From NCBI GenBank assembly GCA_041583495.1, contig JBFHFS010000003.1, forward strand, positions 124,001-188,000: a stretch of DNA of 64,000 bases. The letters run 5' to 3'. The stretch is from JBFHFS01 sp041583495. GTDB taxonomy: Bacteria; Bacteroidota; Bacteroidia; Bacteroidales; Marinilabiliaceae. Below, piece by piece: positions 8,880 to 17,835 of this stretch; the first letter of the stretch is position 1, and every line of letters begins with the position of its first letter. The notes below the pieces were generated by a model. The model was not told the origin of the DNA, made no database searches, and saw nothing but the letters and a program-made list of their open reading frames with translations. Both the position numbers and the translations under genes were made by a program.

Positions 8880-9392
8880 ATGAAAGCCAGGATCAGCATC
8901 ATAATGGGAAGTACCTCCGACTTAGGAGTGATGGAGAAAGCAGCAAAAATTTTAAATGATTTTCAGATTCCCTTCGAGATCAATGCCCTTTCTGCCCATC
9001 GCACCCCCGAGCAAGTCATGACATTTGCACGTGATGCCTACGACCGCGGCATCAGGGTAATCATTGCCGGTGCCGGCGGCGCCGCACACCTGCCCGGCGT
9101 AATTGCTGCACTTACCCCCCTCCCGGTTATCGGTGTTCCCATAAAAGCCTCTATTTCCATTGATGGGTGGGATTCCATCCTCTCTATTCTTCAGATGCCT
9201 CCAGGAATACCTGTGGCCACCGTTGGTCTCGACGGAGCACAAAACGCCGGCATCCTGGCGGCACAGATTCTGGCTACCGGCGAACCTGAAACTTATGAGA
9301 AAGTGAAGAATTATAAAGAAAGCCTCTCCCAAAAAATTGAACTGGCCAATAAGGAACTCGGAAAGATAAAATTCGATTTTAAAACCAACTAA
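8880..9392 (+). CDS. purE: N5-carboxyaminoimidazole ribonucleotide mutase (PurE)
   Basis: 170 residues, a class I PurE. The ISIIMGSTSDLGVM opening, the ALSAHRTPEQ segment with the catalytic histidine, and the GAGGAAHLPGVIAALT loop are intact. It converts N5-CAIR to CAIR in purine synthesis; a separate purK would be needed and is not in the window. The pdxH start codon follows the stop by two bases. Confidence 0.96.
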   Translation: MKARISIIMGSTSDLGVMEKAAKILNDFQIPFEINALSAHRTPEQVMTFARDAYDRGIRVIIAGAGGAAHLPGVIAALTPLPVIGVPIKASISIDGWDSILSILQMPPGIPVATVGLDGAQNAGILAAQILATGEPETYEKVKNYKESLSQKIELANKELGKIKFDFKTN

Positions 9393-9394
9393 TA

Positions 9395-10036
9395 TTGAAT
9401 CCCGATTACGCCAACATAAGGAAGAATTACCAGCACCTCACGCTAAGTCTTGACGACCTTGAGGCCTCCCCGCTCCTGCAACTGGATAAATGGCTGCGGG
9501 AGGCCATCGAGGTACAACATCCCGAGCCCACGGCCATCTCTCTGGCCACGGCAGACTCCCACGGTCAGCCATCGTTACGCATCGTGCTCGCCAAAGATGT
9601 TTCTGCAAAGGGGGTCAGCTTTTTTACCAATTATGAAAGCCGAAAGGGACAGGAGCTGGAAAAAAATCCGTTGGCAGCCATTACTTTTTTTTGGGTGCTC
9701 CTGGAACGCCAGGTCAGGCTGGAGGGATGCATCGAAAAACTGCCCGCCTCCGAATCGGATGCTTATTTTTCCAGCCGCCCCCGTCAAAGCCAGCTGGGAG
9801 CGTGGGCTTCGAACCAAAGCAAAGTAGTCTCTTCATATCAACATCTGGAAGCCCGGTTTAAAGAGATTGAGAATCGTTTTGAGGGTAAACCGGTGCCAAG
9901 ACCGCCATACTGGGGCGGATACCTCTTAACGCCCCATCGGGTCGAGTTCTGGCAGGGACGCCCCAACCGGATGCACAATCGGTTCCTTTACCAAAAAGAG
10001 TCGCACCAATGGCACATCAGCCACCTGGCTCCCTGA
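9395..10036 (+). CDS. pdxH: Pyridoxamine 5'-phosphate oxidase
   Basis: 213 residues, the usual family length. It oxidises pyridoxamine or pyridoxine 5'-phosphate to PLP using FMN. Family segments include SLRIVLAKD, FFTNYESRKG and the substrate-binding C-terminus RVEFWQGRPNRMHNRF. The start must be TTG at 9395: a stop lies in frame five codons upstream and the next in-frame ATG is near the C-terminus. This puts the start two bases after the purE stop, so it probably depends on translation of purE. Confidence 0.94.
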   Translation: MNPDYANIRKNYQHLTLSLDDLEASPLLQLDKWLREAIEVQHPEPTAISLATADSHGQPSLRIVLAKDVSAKGVSFFTNYESRKGQELEKNPLAAITFFWVLLERQVRLEGCIEKLPASESDAYFSSRPRQSQLGAWASNQSKVVSSYQHLEARFKEIENRFEGKPVPRPPYWGGYLLTPHRVEFWQGRPNRMHNRFLYQKESHQWHISHLAP

Positions 10037-10188
10037 AAAAAGTAACGGTGTGATTTGTGTTTGTCCCCCGGCTTCGATTTCCATTTTTCACTTGCCGGAA
10101 AAGGCGTTTCCCAATCAAGTTGGATCAGGCTTCAAGCCAGCACGTTATCGATCGAATTATTCAGGAACAATATAGAAAGGACCAATCT

Positions 10189-11094
10189 TTATTTTGTGAG
10201 GGCCCCAAACAACTCCTCGAGAGAGGTCTCCTGTTGGTTCAATGTCAGCACCACCAGGTCGTTGTCCACAGCCAGACGAAAGAGAGCGGGACGCAAGTCT
10301 TCCTGCTCACCAGTTGAAACCAGCCATCCATTTTCATGTCCCTTCACCCTCGACACACCCGGTATGGCATATAGTTTCTCAGGCGCCACAGGTCGGTCGT
10401 ACTCCACAAAGACGGTTCTTACACCCGCATCAGGGCCCGACTCCATCCCGGCCAGTTCTCCATCGGCCACAACTTTTCCCTGGTTGATCACGATTACCCG
10501 ATCGCAAATGGCACGCACTTCCTGCATGATGTGCGTGGAAAGCAAAACGGTTTTGGTTTTACCAATATTACTGATCAGGTGTCGCACCTCCACGATCTGG
10601 TTGGGATCCAGTCCTGTTGTGGGTTCATCCAATACCAGGACCTCAGGATCGGGCAACAAGGCCTGAGCCAGACCTACCCGTTGGCGAAACCCTTTCGATA
10701 ACGCACCTATGCGCTTATGTCGCTCAGGCTTCAATCCGGTAAGCTCAATCATCTGCTCCACCCGTTCCCTTTTATTACTTATCCGATACATCGAGGCCAC
10801 AAACAAAAGATATTCGGCAACATACATGTCCAGATAAAGCGGGTTGTGTTCAGGCAGATAACCCATGCAGCGCCGAACAGCCATTTGATTACCTTCAACA
10901 TTGAGTCCACAAACCTCGACACTACCTGAGGAAGCCGGAAGATACCCGGTAATGATCTTCATCATGGTAGACTTACCCGCCCCATTAGGGCCCAAAAAAC
11001 CGACCACCTGCCCTGCAGGAATGTTAAAATTAACCTCATCGAGTGCTTTTTGTTTTCCAAAAAACCGACTGACATTTGAAACCGTTATTGACAT
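10189..11094 (-). CDS. gldA: GldA-like ABC transporter ATP-binding protein
   Basis: 301 residues. Walker A (GPNGAGKST), signature-region LSKGFRQRVGLAQALL, Walker B VLVLDEPTTGLDPNQ and H-loop LSTHIMQEV are intact; a C-terminal extension of about 80 residues follows. The length and the segment YLPEHNPLYLDMYVAEYL match GldA, the ATPase first found in gliding flavobacteria and widespread in non-gliding Bacteroidota. Its permease partners GldF and GldG are not adjacent, so it may act with membrane subunits encoded elsewhere. The gene stands alone and converges with pdxH. Confidence 0.85.
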   Translation of the reverse strand: MSITVSNVSRFFGKQKALDEVNFNIPAGQVVGFLGPNGAGKSTMMKIITGYLPASSGSVEVCGLNVEGNQMAVRRCMGYLPEHNPLYLDMYVAEYLLFVASMYRISNKRERVEQMIELTGLKPERHKRIGALSKGFRQRVGLAQALLPDPEVLVLDEPTTGLDPNQIVEVRHLISNIGKTKTVLLSTHIMQEVRAICDRVIVINQGKVVADGELAGMESGPDAGVRTVFVEYDRPVAPEKLYAIPGVSRVKGHENGWLVSTGEQEDLRPALFRLAVDNDLVVLTLNQQETSLEELFGALTK

Positions 11095-11113
11095 CCTAAA
11101 AAAGTATTTGTCC

Positions 11114-11121
11114 CAAAGTTA
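11114..11121 (-). promoter_or_regulatory. -7 promoter element for gldA
   Basis: Minus-strand TAACTTTG, an exact TAnnTTTG match, 19 bases upstream of the gldA ATG. Confidence 0.6.
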
Positions 11122-11309
11122 TTAATTTTTATCCACCAACACCCAACCACCTGGATTAGCCGATGTTGAAAGATTAAAAAACCTTTAATCCTGCATCAAC
11201 CCCCAAAAAGGAGCCCCGGGTTGCGATGTGATTACACCCGGCCGGGTGAACAGGCCTTCCAATAACAGGAAAAATCACTAAAAAATCACGAAATTCATGA
11301 ATAAGCTCC

Positions 11310-11317
11310 TAACTTTG
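11310..11317 (+). promoter_or_regulatory. -7 promoter element for ispG
   Basis: TAACTTTG, an exact TAnnTTTG match, 21 bases before the ispG ATG, giving a very short leader. Confidence 0.6.
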
Positions 11318-11338
11318 TAAGGTTTAATTCAAATAACC

Positions 11339-13219
11339 ATGCAACAAAGCAATTCCTTAATATTTTGCAAGTCGTTATTTCAATTCCAAAGGAATAAAAC
11401 CATCCCGGTTAAAACGGGTTCCCTCACCATCGGCGGCGATGCACCGGTGAGGATTCAATCCATGACCACTACCAACACCCTGGACACAGAGGCCACTGCC
11501 AATCAAACGATACGGATCGTGGAAGCCGGCGGAGAACTTGTGCGCATCACCACCCAGGGTCGTCGTGAAGCCGGGAATTTAAAAGCCATAAAAGAAGTTC
11601 TAAAAGCCAAGGGGTGCAGTGTCCCTCTGGTGGCGGATGTTCATTTCAACCCCAATGCAGCTGAGATAGCCGCCACCTGGGTAGAAAAGGTCAGGATAAA
11701 CCCGGGCAACTTCGCAGGAGGGGCAAAAAAATTCAGACAAATTGCGGTCTCCTCTTCCGAAGAAGCTGCAGAGCTTGATCTGACCCGGTCGCGACTGAAA
11801 AGCTTCCTCCAGATCTGCAAAACCCACGGCACCGCCATCCGTATCGGGACCAACCACGGAAGCCTTTCCGATCGCATCATGTCACAATATGGCGACACCC
11901 CCCAGGGCATGGTGGAGTCGTGCATGGAATATCTGCGCCTTTGCCGGGAAGAAAATTTTCACGACATCGTATTGAGTATTAAATCGAGCAACACCAGGAT
12001 AATGGTACACACCGTGCGACTCCTGGTGGCCCGAATGGACCATGAGAAGATGTATTATCCCATTCATCTGGGGGTAACGGAAGCCGGCAGTGGCGAGGAC
12101 GGGCGACTAAAATCGGCCGTGGGCATCGGAGCCTTGATGGCCGATGGAATTGGGGATACCATTAGAGTCTCCCTCACCGAAGCCCCCGAAAAGGAGATTC
12201 CCGTAGCTCGAAAACTGGCCGGCTACATAGCTCAGCGACACCACCACCAGGCCATTCAGCCTGTCTCCACCCGGCACTACCACCCCTTCGACTATAAAAA
12301 AAGGGTTTCCCATCCCGTTCTCATTGCCGGCGGGGAGCAACCTGCCGTGGTCCTGGCCGATGTGCGTGAAAGAAACGCTGTTGAAGCTAAACAGGAGACA
12401 CCCGACCTGGTGCTGTGCGACCGTCCGGACCAAATTCTGCCCGGCACCTGGACCAATGTTACCCGGGTGGTTCCTTTTCAGAAACTGCCCACAACGATCC
12501 TCCCGGGGATCATCCCCTTTTTCGAAGAAGGACAGCAACCCGCATGGAAAGCCTGCCAGGGACCCTCTCTTTTTCAGATAAGCTACCCGGCACTCACCTC
12601 CGAAATGTGCGCCGACTTAAAAAAGAAACCCGAAACCATCCTCCTGTTAAGCACCCAAAACCTAAACGGAACCGCTGAACAACGGGCCTTTTTCCTGAAG
12701 ATGGAAGAAGTGGCTTTGACCCATCCGGTGATCGTACACAGGAACTACGAAGAGACCGATGGGGAAACACTTCAGGTGAAAGCCGCTGCCGACACGGGGC
12801 TGTTGTTTCTCGACGGATACGGCGATGGCATTTGTATCACGGCACCCGCCCAGGCTCTTTCCACAGTGGTTTCCCTTCAGTTTGGGATACTCCAGGCCTC
12901 GAGGGTGCGCTTTTCCAAAACCGAATACATCTCCTGTCCGGGTTGCGGCCGCACCCTTTTCGATCTGCAGAAGGCCGCCACCCTCGTGCAAAACCAAACA
13001 GCCCATTTAAAAGGATTGAAAATCGCCATCATGGGATGCGTCGTTAATGGCATCGGGGAGATGGCAGATGCAGATTACGGCTATGTCGGGGCCGGCCCGG
13101 GCCGCATATCGCTCTACCGAAACCGCGAATTGGTGAAACGAAATGTGCCTGAAAAAGAAGCTGTATCTGAGCTAATTCAACTCATTAAAGAACACAATGA
13201 CTGGACCGACCCCTCTTGA
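11339..13219 (+). CDS. ispG: 4-hydroxy-3-methylbut-2-enyl diphosphate synthase, long form (IspG)
   Basis: 626 residues, against about 370 for the E. coli type, because an extra domain (about 290-520) separates the N-terminal TIM barrel from the C-terminal iron-sulfur domain, as in plants, Chlamydiae and other Bacteroidota. The barrel opens with VRIQSMTTTNT. The [4Fe-4S] ligands are C533 and C536 (CPGCGRTLFDLQ) and C567 (CVVNGIGEM). It converts MEcPP to HMBPP in the non-mevalonate isoprenoid pathway. The next enzyme, ispH, is at 23826 in the same window but in a different transcript. The extra domain's role is thought to be structural. Confidence 0.96.
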   Translation: MQQSNSLIFCKSLFQFQRNKTIPVKTGSLTIGGDAPVRIQSMTTTNTLDTEATANQTIRIVEAGGELVRITTQGRREAGNLKAIKEVLKAKGCSVPLVADVHFNPNAAEIAATWVEKVRINPGNFAGGAKKFRQIAVSSSEEAAELDLTRSRLKSFLQICKTHGTAIRIGTNHGSLSDRIMSQYGDTPQGMVESCMEYLRLCREENFHDIVLSIKSSNTRIMVHTVRLLVARMDHEKMYYPIHLGVTEAGSGEDGRLKSAVGIGALMADGIGDTIRVSLTEAPEKEIPVARKLAGYIAQRHHHQAIQPVSTRHYHPFDYKKRVSHPVLIAGGEQPAVVLADVRERNAVEAKQETPDLVLCDRPDQILPGTWTNVTRVVPFQKLPTTILPGIIPFFEEGQQPAWKACQGPSLFQISYPALTSEMCADLKKKPETILLLSTQNLNGTAEQRAFFLKMEEVALTHPVIVHRNYEETDGETLQVKAAADTGLLFLDGYGDGICITAPAQALSTVVSLQFGILQASRVRFSKTEYISCPGCGRTLFDLQKAATLVQNQTAHLKGLKIAIMGCVVNGIGEMADADYGYVGAGPGRISLYRNRELVKRNVPEKEAVSELIQLIKEHNDWTDPS

Positions 13220-13270
13220 CAAAAAGACAGGTCAAAGAAGAATAAAAAAAATCCCAGCCGGCCCAAAAAA

Positions 13271-13278
13271 TATTTTTG
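13271..13278 (+). promoter_or_regulatory. -7 promoter element for the secreted-protein gene
   Basis: TATTTTTG, exact TAnnTTTG, 70 bases before the ATG at 13348. It makes an upstream start at 13276 unlikely because that would precede transcription. Confidence 0.5.
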
Positions 13279-13347
13279 CCGGATGACACATATTTTATTA
13301 AATTGCAACTCACTTTAATACTAAACCCGATTCTACGAAACTGTTTC

Positions 13348-14127
13348 ATGAGAAAGTATCTGATAATATTTTTTTCCTTGCTCCCTCTTGCTGTATCAGC
13401 AGGTGAACTGGAGCTAGAAGGCACCTTTCAGGGAGAGAATCTGTACGTAAAGAACCCTTTCAATCCTTCCGGAGTGGGTTTTTGCGTTTACGAAGTAACC
13501 GTTAACGGAATCACTACCACCGATGAGATTAACTCAAGTGCCTTTGAAATAGACCTATCGGTTTTTGAATTTACACCCGGAGACCCTCTGAGTGTTGGCA
13601 TCCACTACAAAGATGGCTGCAAACCCTACATCATAAATCCTGAGGTGATTGCCGCACGGGCCACCTACAAAACCACCGAAATAGCGGTAAAGGATGATGT
13701 GCTCATCTGGGAAACCACCAATGAAGCCGGATCGCTTCGTTACACGGTTGAGCAATTCCGCTGGAATAAATGGGTGAAAGTAGGTGAGGTTAAGGGTATT
13801 GGTTCGCCGGGCACCCACCGCTACACATTCCAGCCACGCCTGCATGCCGGAGAAAACCGCTTTAGAGTAAAACAAGTCGATTACCGCAATATTCAGCGGC
13901 TATCGCCCGAGACCACCGTTTTGGTTGACAAACCATTGGTAACCCTGGCTTCGGATAAGGTAACCGACCTACTTACATTTTCCCAGCCAACCCTCTTCGA
14001 GATTTACGATAACTACGGCCGGATTATGTTTAAAGGATTCGAGGATACAGTAAATGTAGCCGGACTTAAAAGCGGCTCCTACTACCTCAACTTCGACAAC
14101 CAGATGGCCCGTTTCAGCAAGAGATAG
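13348..14127 (+). CDS. Secreted protein with a T9SS-like C-terminal tail
   Basis: 259 residues from ATG 13348, which places a clean signal peptide at the N-terminus (MRKYLIIFFSLLPLAVSA, then GELELEG). Beta-rich throughout, with a fibronectin/Ig-like middle (ETTNEAGSLRYTVEQFRW). The last 45 residues follow the pattern of a type A Por sorting domain: EIYDNYGRIMFKG, then VAGLKSGSYYLNF, ending in a basic RFSKR. That suggests export and surface attachment by the type IX system, but the match is by eye. No enzymatic motif was seen. Confidence 0.65.
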   Translation: MRKYLIIFFSLLPLAVSAGELELEGTFQGENLYVKNPFNPSGVGFCVYEVTVNGITTTDEINSSAFEIDLSVFEFTPGDPLSVGIHYKDGCKPYIINPEVIAARATYKTTEIAVKDDVLIWETTNEAGSLRYTVEQFRWNKWVKVGEVKGIGSPGTHRYTFQPRLHAGENRFRVKQVDYRNIQRLSPETTVLVDKPLVTLASDKVTDLLTFSQPTLFEIYDNYGRIMFKGFEDTVNVAGLKSGSYYLNFDNQMARFSKR

Positions 14128-14129
14128 TC

Positions 14130-14161
14130 TTTGGGGGTTTCGCTCAACGGTTGTAACTTGC
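14130..14161 (+). promoter_or_regulatory. Promoter for the YdcZ-like gene
   Basis: TTTG (14130-14133), 20-base spacer, then TAACTTGC (14154-14161), close to the TTTG-N19/20-TAnnTTTG consensus. Transcription should begin near 14167, which sets the ATG at 14185 as the start rather than 14131. Confidence 0.5.
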
Positions 14162-14184
14162 GCCCCCACGTAAATTCAACATGC

Positions 14185-14628
14185 ATGAGCAAATATCTGT
14201 TTATTTTAGCGGCCCTGCTTATTGGCGGTTTCCTTTCCATACAGGGAAGCATCAACGCCCAATTATCTTCCTTTCTCAAACATCCGCTGCAAGCCGCACT
14301 CACCAATTTTGCGGTAGGTACTTTTGCCTTGATCATGCTCAATGTGATTCTGCGCACCCAGGTTCCGTCTTTTTCTGAGTTAAGATCCATACCCTGGTAC
14401 CTGTTCTTTGCGGGTTTACTGGGGGCTCTTTTTGTTACTTCGGTGGTGATTCTCATCCCGCGCATAGGGGTCACCACCATGCTGGCTGCCTCCATTGCCG
14501 GCCAATTAATCATCGCCTCCATCATCGACCACTTTGGATGGTTTAACGTACCCCTGCATCACCTGTCGATTAGCCGTGTGAGCGGAATTGTTCTGTTGTT
14601 AATAAGCATCATCCTTATTCAGCGTTAG
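14185..14628 (+). CDS. YdcZ-type (DUF606) DMT-family membrane protein
   Basis: 147 residues with four to five hydrophobic helices covering nearly all of the protein; the opening LAALLIGGFLSIQGSINAQL and the segment GVTTMLAASIAGQLIIASI match the DUF606/YdcZ family, half-length relatives of drug/metabolite exporters that often act as pairs. No partner is adjacent. The stop TAG abuts the ATG of the next gene with no gap, so the two are translationally linked. Confidence 0.8.
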   Translation: MSKYLFILAALLIGGFLSIQGSINAQLSSFLKHPLQAALTNFAVGTFALIMLNVILRTQVPSFSELRSIPWYLFFAGLLGALFVTSVVILIPRIGVTTMLAASIAGQLIIASIIDHFGWFNVPLHHLSISRVSGIVLLLISIILIQR

Positions 14629-15744
14629 ATGAGATGGCTGTTGGTCCCTCTGCTACTCTGCTGTTCCCTTTGGGGTTGCGATCCTTTTGGGACGCGCCTC
14701 AACGAGCAGGATGTCTCCTATTTTGTGGCCAACCACCCCGACGCACTTGAAATATCCTGTTCCGACACCCTTCGATTGATGACCTGGAACCTCAAGTTCG
14801 GAGGGGGACGCATCGATTTTTTCTTCGATTGCCACGGCCATCGGGTATTAATGGACTCTGCAGAGGTCTTTCACAACCTGGAAGGGATCGCAAAGCTCAT
14901 CAACCAACTCTCGCCCGACATATTATTTGTGCAGGAGATAGACCTCGACAGCCGACGAAGCGCCTACATCAATCAGGTGCAATGGCTTCTTGACCACACC
15001 CCCCTAAATCACGCTGTTTACGCGCCCCAATGGCGGGCCAGCCACATTCCCTCACATGGGCTGGGGCGGATGAACTCGGGCAATGCCATCCTATCCAAAA
15101 GTCCGTTAAAGATGGCCCGGCGGATAGCCTTGCCACTTATCGGAGACCAAAACCGAATAGTACGCTATTTTTATTTACGCCGCCATTTGTTGCATGCCCA
15201 AACCACCCTACATGGAGAAACCATTCAGCTTTTAAATACCCATCTGTCGGCCTATGCCAAAGATGGCACTAAAAAGAAACAGATCGACCAGATTAACGCT
15301 TACCTGGATTCCCTTTCGCGAAAGAACCTTCCCTTCATCCTGGCCGGGGATTTTAATGCCCTGCCTCCCGACACCAGACAAACCAGTGGGTTTGCCGACT
15401 CCGCCTGCACTGACGGCGATTTTGAAGCCGATGATTATTCTCATGAAACCAATTGGATGAGTGCCTTCTACGACCACTATTTTCCGGCCGTTCCACTTGA
15501 GCAATACCGTGAAGACAATTCGCCCTATTTTACCCACACCACCGACAAAAAGGGATTCTGGAACCGAAAGCTGGATTTCATTTTCAGCAATCGCCCTTTT
15601 GTTGAGAACAGCGGTACCACCTGGCAATCCATTAAAACAGGTGGCTTTGAGACCATGGGGCTTTCCGACCATTGCCCGGTTGGGGTGAGGTGGCGTTTTC
15701 CTTCTCCCCCCATACCGACGGTCATCAAAGAATCCAAAGAATAA
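14629..15744 (+). CDS. Endonuclease/exonuclease/phosphatase family lipoprotein
   Basis: 371 residues with a lipoprotein signal ending SLWGC (Cys17). The EEP fold is complete: LMTWNLKFGGG, the metal-binding glutamate in FVQEIDLDS, ILAGDFNALPP, the late LDFIFSNRPF and the catalytic GLSDHCPVGV. Family members hydrolyse phosphodiesters in nucleic acids, sphingomyelin or inositol phosphates; the substrate here is unknown. A lipid anchor and periplasmic or surface location argue for an envelope or scavenging role. Starts directly at the preceding stop codon. Confidence 0.85.
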   Translation: MRWLLVPLLLCCSLWGCDPFGTRLNEQDVSYFVANHPDALEISCSDTLRLMTWNLKFGGGRIDFFFDCHGHRVLMDSAEVFHNLEGIAKLINQLSPDILFVQEIDLDSRRSAYINQVQWLLDHTPLNHAVYAPQWRASHIPSHGLGRMNSGNAILSKSPLKMARRIALPLIGDQNRIVRYFYLRRHLLHAQTTLHGETIQLLNTHLSAYAKDGTKKKQIDQINAYLDSLSRKNLPFILAGDFNALPPDTRQTSGFADSACTDGDFEADDYSHETNWMSAFYDHYFPAVPLEQYREDNSPYFTHTTDKKGFWNRKLDFIFSNRPFVENSGTTWQSIKTGGFETMGLSDHCPVGVRWRFPSPPIPTVIKESKE

Positions 15745-15852
15745 ATCGAGCTCCCCATATTATTATGGATGCCCAAATGCGTATCTAACCCCACCTGCTC
15801 TATAACAATGATTAAACATGCTGATTTTGTTCTCTTTCTGAGATAAAAGCAT

Positions 15853-15860
15853 TAATTTTG
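15853..15860 (+). promoter_or_regulatory. -7 promoter element for mutA-mutB
   Basis: TAATTTTG, exact TAnnTTTG, 37 bases before the mutA ATG; a TTTG at 15826-15829 is a possible -33 box with a slightly long 23-base spacer. Confidence 0.6.
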
Positions 15861-15897
15861 TGCCCTGAAAATTCGTTTTAAGTAAACCGATATAATT

Positions 15898-17742
15898 ATG
15901 GCAGATAAAACAACTCAACCGTTGTTTAGTGAGTTTCCTCCTATCTCCACCAAGGAGTGGATGGATAAAATTACAACGGACCTGAAAGGCGCCGACTTTG
16001 AAAAAAAGCTCGTGTGGCAAACCAATGAAGGCCTTAAGGTAAGACCATTTTACAGAGAGGAAGACCTTAAAAACCTGGAGTACCTGAATACGCTTCCCGG
16101 TGAGTTTCCCTATGTACGAGGCACCAAAACCAACAACAGCTGGTTGGTACGTCAGGACCTGGTGGTAACCGATGCTGCCGAAGCCAATAAAAAGGCGCTC
16201 GACCTTATCTCCAAAGGGATAACCTCTCTGGGCTTCATCTTCGAAGATGAAAAACTGATCACCCGGGAGACCATCGGCACGCTTCTTAAGGGCCTCGCAT
16301 CCAAAGAAACAGAATTAAACTTCTCTGCTCTGCACGGCAATAAAACGTTGCTTCAACTGGTTTCGGAAGAGTTGAAAGCCGATCAGGTGAAGGGTTCGAT
16401 CAACTTCGATCCACTGGGCCAACTGACCATCTCAGGTGAGTCGTGTGTGACCATCGAAGAGCTTTTGAACAACGCTGCCGAACTGGTGAAAGCAGGTCAA
16501 AGCTTACCCGCCTTTCAGACGCTAACTGTCAATGCCAAACATTTCAATAATGCAGGTGCCAACATCATTCAGGAACTTGCTTTTGGGCTGGCCATGGGTA
16601 ACGAATACCTGGCTCAGCTGACTTCACGCGGCATCAACATTAACGAGGCTGCCAAAAGCCTGCGTTTCAACTTCGCCATTGGAGGAAATTACTTCATGGA
16701 GATCGCCAAACTGAGGGCTGCCCGGATGCTTTGGGCCAACATTGTGGAGGCCTGGAAGCCTTCCGATAAGGAAGTGGCCAAGATGCACGTTCACTGCGAA
16801 ACCTCCGAATGGAACAAAACCATTTACGATCCATACGTCAACCTGTTGCGCACCCAGACGGAAGCCATGAGCGCCACTCTCGGAGGAACCGATTCTCTCA
16901 CCGTGATTCCGTTCGACAAGGTATTTCGTGAGCCCAACGCATTCAGCGAACGCATCGCCCGTAATCAGCAACTACTCCTCAAAGAAGAGTCGTATTTCGA
17001 CAAGATTGCCGATCCCGCCGCCGGAAGCTATTACCTCGAGAATCTCACCGACAGCATAGCCCGTGAAGCCTGGAGCCTCTTCTCGGAAGTGGAAGAACAA
17101 GGTGGATACACCAAGGCCCTTCAAGCGGGCTTAGTACAAGCCAGGGTAAAGGAATCGTCCGACAAACTCAGACTAGATCTGGCCCGCCGGAAAATGACCC
17201 TTCTGGGAACCAACCAATATCCTAATTCGCTCGAGACGGTAGCCGATAACATCAGTAAAAAAGAGGCTGCCACCCAAAAGAGTGAGGGCAACACCATTGA
17301 ACCCATTCAACTCTACCGTGGAGCCGAACAGTTCGAAGCGGTTCGTCTGGCTGTTGAGAAGGCCGCCAAAAGGCCAAAAGTATTCATGCTTACTTTCGGA
17401 CACCTGGCCATGCGCCTGGCTCGTTCACAGTTCTCGGGCAACTTCTTTGGTTGTGCAGGTTACCAAATCATCGACAACCTTGGCTTTGATACCATTGAAG
17501 AAGGGGTTGAAGCCGCCAAAAAAGCAGGGGCCGACATCGTTGTGCTCTGCTCTTCAGATGACGAATATACCCCGGCAGCCCCGGCAGCCCTTAAGGCTTT
17601 AAACGGAGAGGCTATCCTGGTGATTGCCGGCGCCCCGGCTTCTGCCGACGAGCTTAAGGCTCAGGGTATAGAACACTTCATCAATGTTCGAAGCAACCTG
17701 TTGGAAACCCTCCAGGGATTCAATAAACTATTGAAAATATAA
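15898..17742 (+). CDS. mutA: Methylmalonyl-CoA mutase small subunit
   Basis: 614 residues. It shares the TIM-barrel plus flavodoxin-like layout of the large subunit, but the cobalamin-ligand motif DxHxxG is replaced (the matching place reads FGHLAMRLAR), so it is the non-catalytic partner in the alpha-beta heterodimer. The pair interconverts succinyl-CoA and methylmalonyl-CoA, the entry to propionate formation or breakdown. mutB follows after 93 bases. Neither the epimerase nor the MeaB/ArgK chaperone is adjacent. Confidence 0.96.
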   Translation: MADKTTQPLFSEFPPISTKEWMDKITTDLKGADFEKKLVWQTNEGLKVRPFYREEDLKNLEYLNTLPGEFPYVRGTKTNNSWLVRQDLVVTDAAEANKKALDLISKGITSLGFIFEDEKLITRETIGTLLKGLASKETELNFSALHGNKTLLQLVSEELKADQVKGSINFDPLGQLTISGESCVTIEELLNNAAELVKAGQSLPAFQTLTVNAKHFNNAGANIIQELAFGLAMGNEYLAQLTSRGININEAAKSLRFNFAIGGNYFMEIAKLRAARMLWANIVEAWKPSDKEVAKMHVHCETSEWNKTIYDPYVNLLRTQTEAMSATLGGTDSLTVIPFDKVFREPNAFSERIARNQQLLLKEESYFDKIADPAAGSYYLENLTDSIAREAWSLFSEVEEQGGYTKALQAGLVQARVKESSDKLRLDLARRKMTLLGTNQYPNSLETVADNISKKEAATQKSEGNTIEPIQLYRGAEQFEAVRLAVEKAAKRPKVFMLTFGHLAMRLARSQFSGNFFGCAGYQIIDNLGFDTIEEGVEAAKKAGADIVVLCSSDDEYTPAAPAALKALNGEAILVIAGAPASADELKAQGIEHFINVRSNLLETLQGFNKLLKI

Positions 17743-17835
17743 AACATAGATGTCAGACTTAGGCGGGTTCGTTTCTAGATAAGCCAATTGGGTTATTTTT
17801 TGGCCCTCTTAAATCTTCATCGATATTCATAAATT

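Noticed and set aside
8880..10036. Missing start codon for pdxH
   Set aside because: A TTG directly after the purE stop gives a full-length protein with the proper family N-terminus.
11339..13219. IspG length as a sign of a gene fusion or error
   Set aside because: The long form with a central domain is known in Bacteroidota, Chlamydiae and plants, and the cluster cysteines are intact.
15898..17742. MutA as a broken mutase because its cobalamin motif is missing
   Set aside because: Loss of the DxHxxG motif is normal for the small subunit of the heterodimer.
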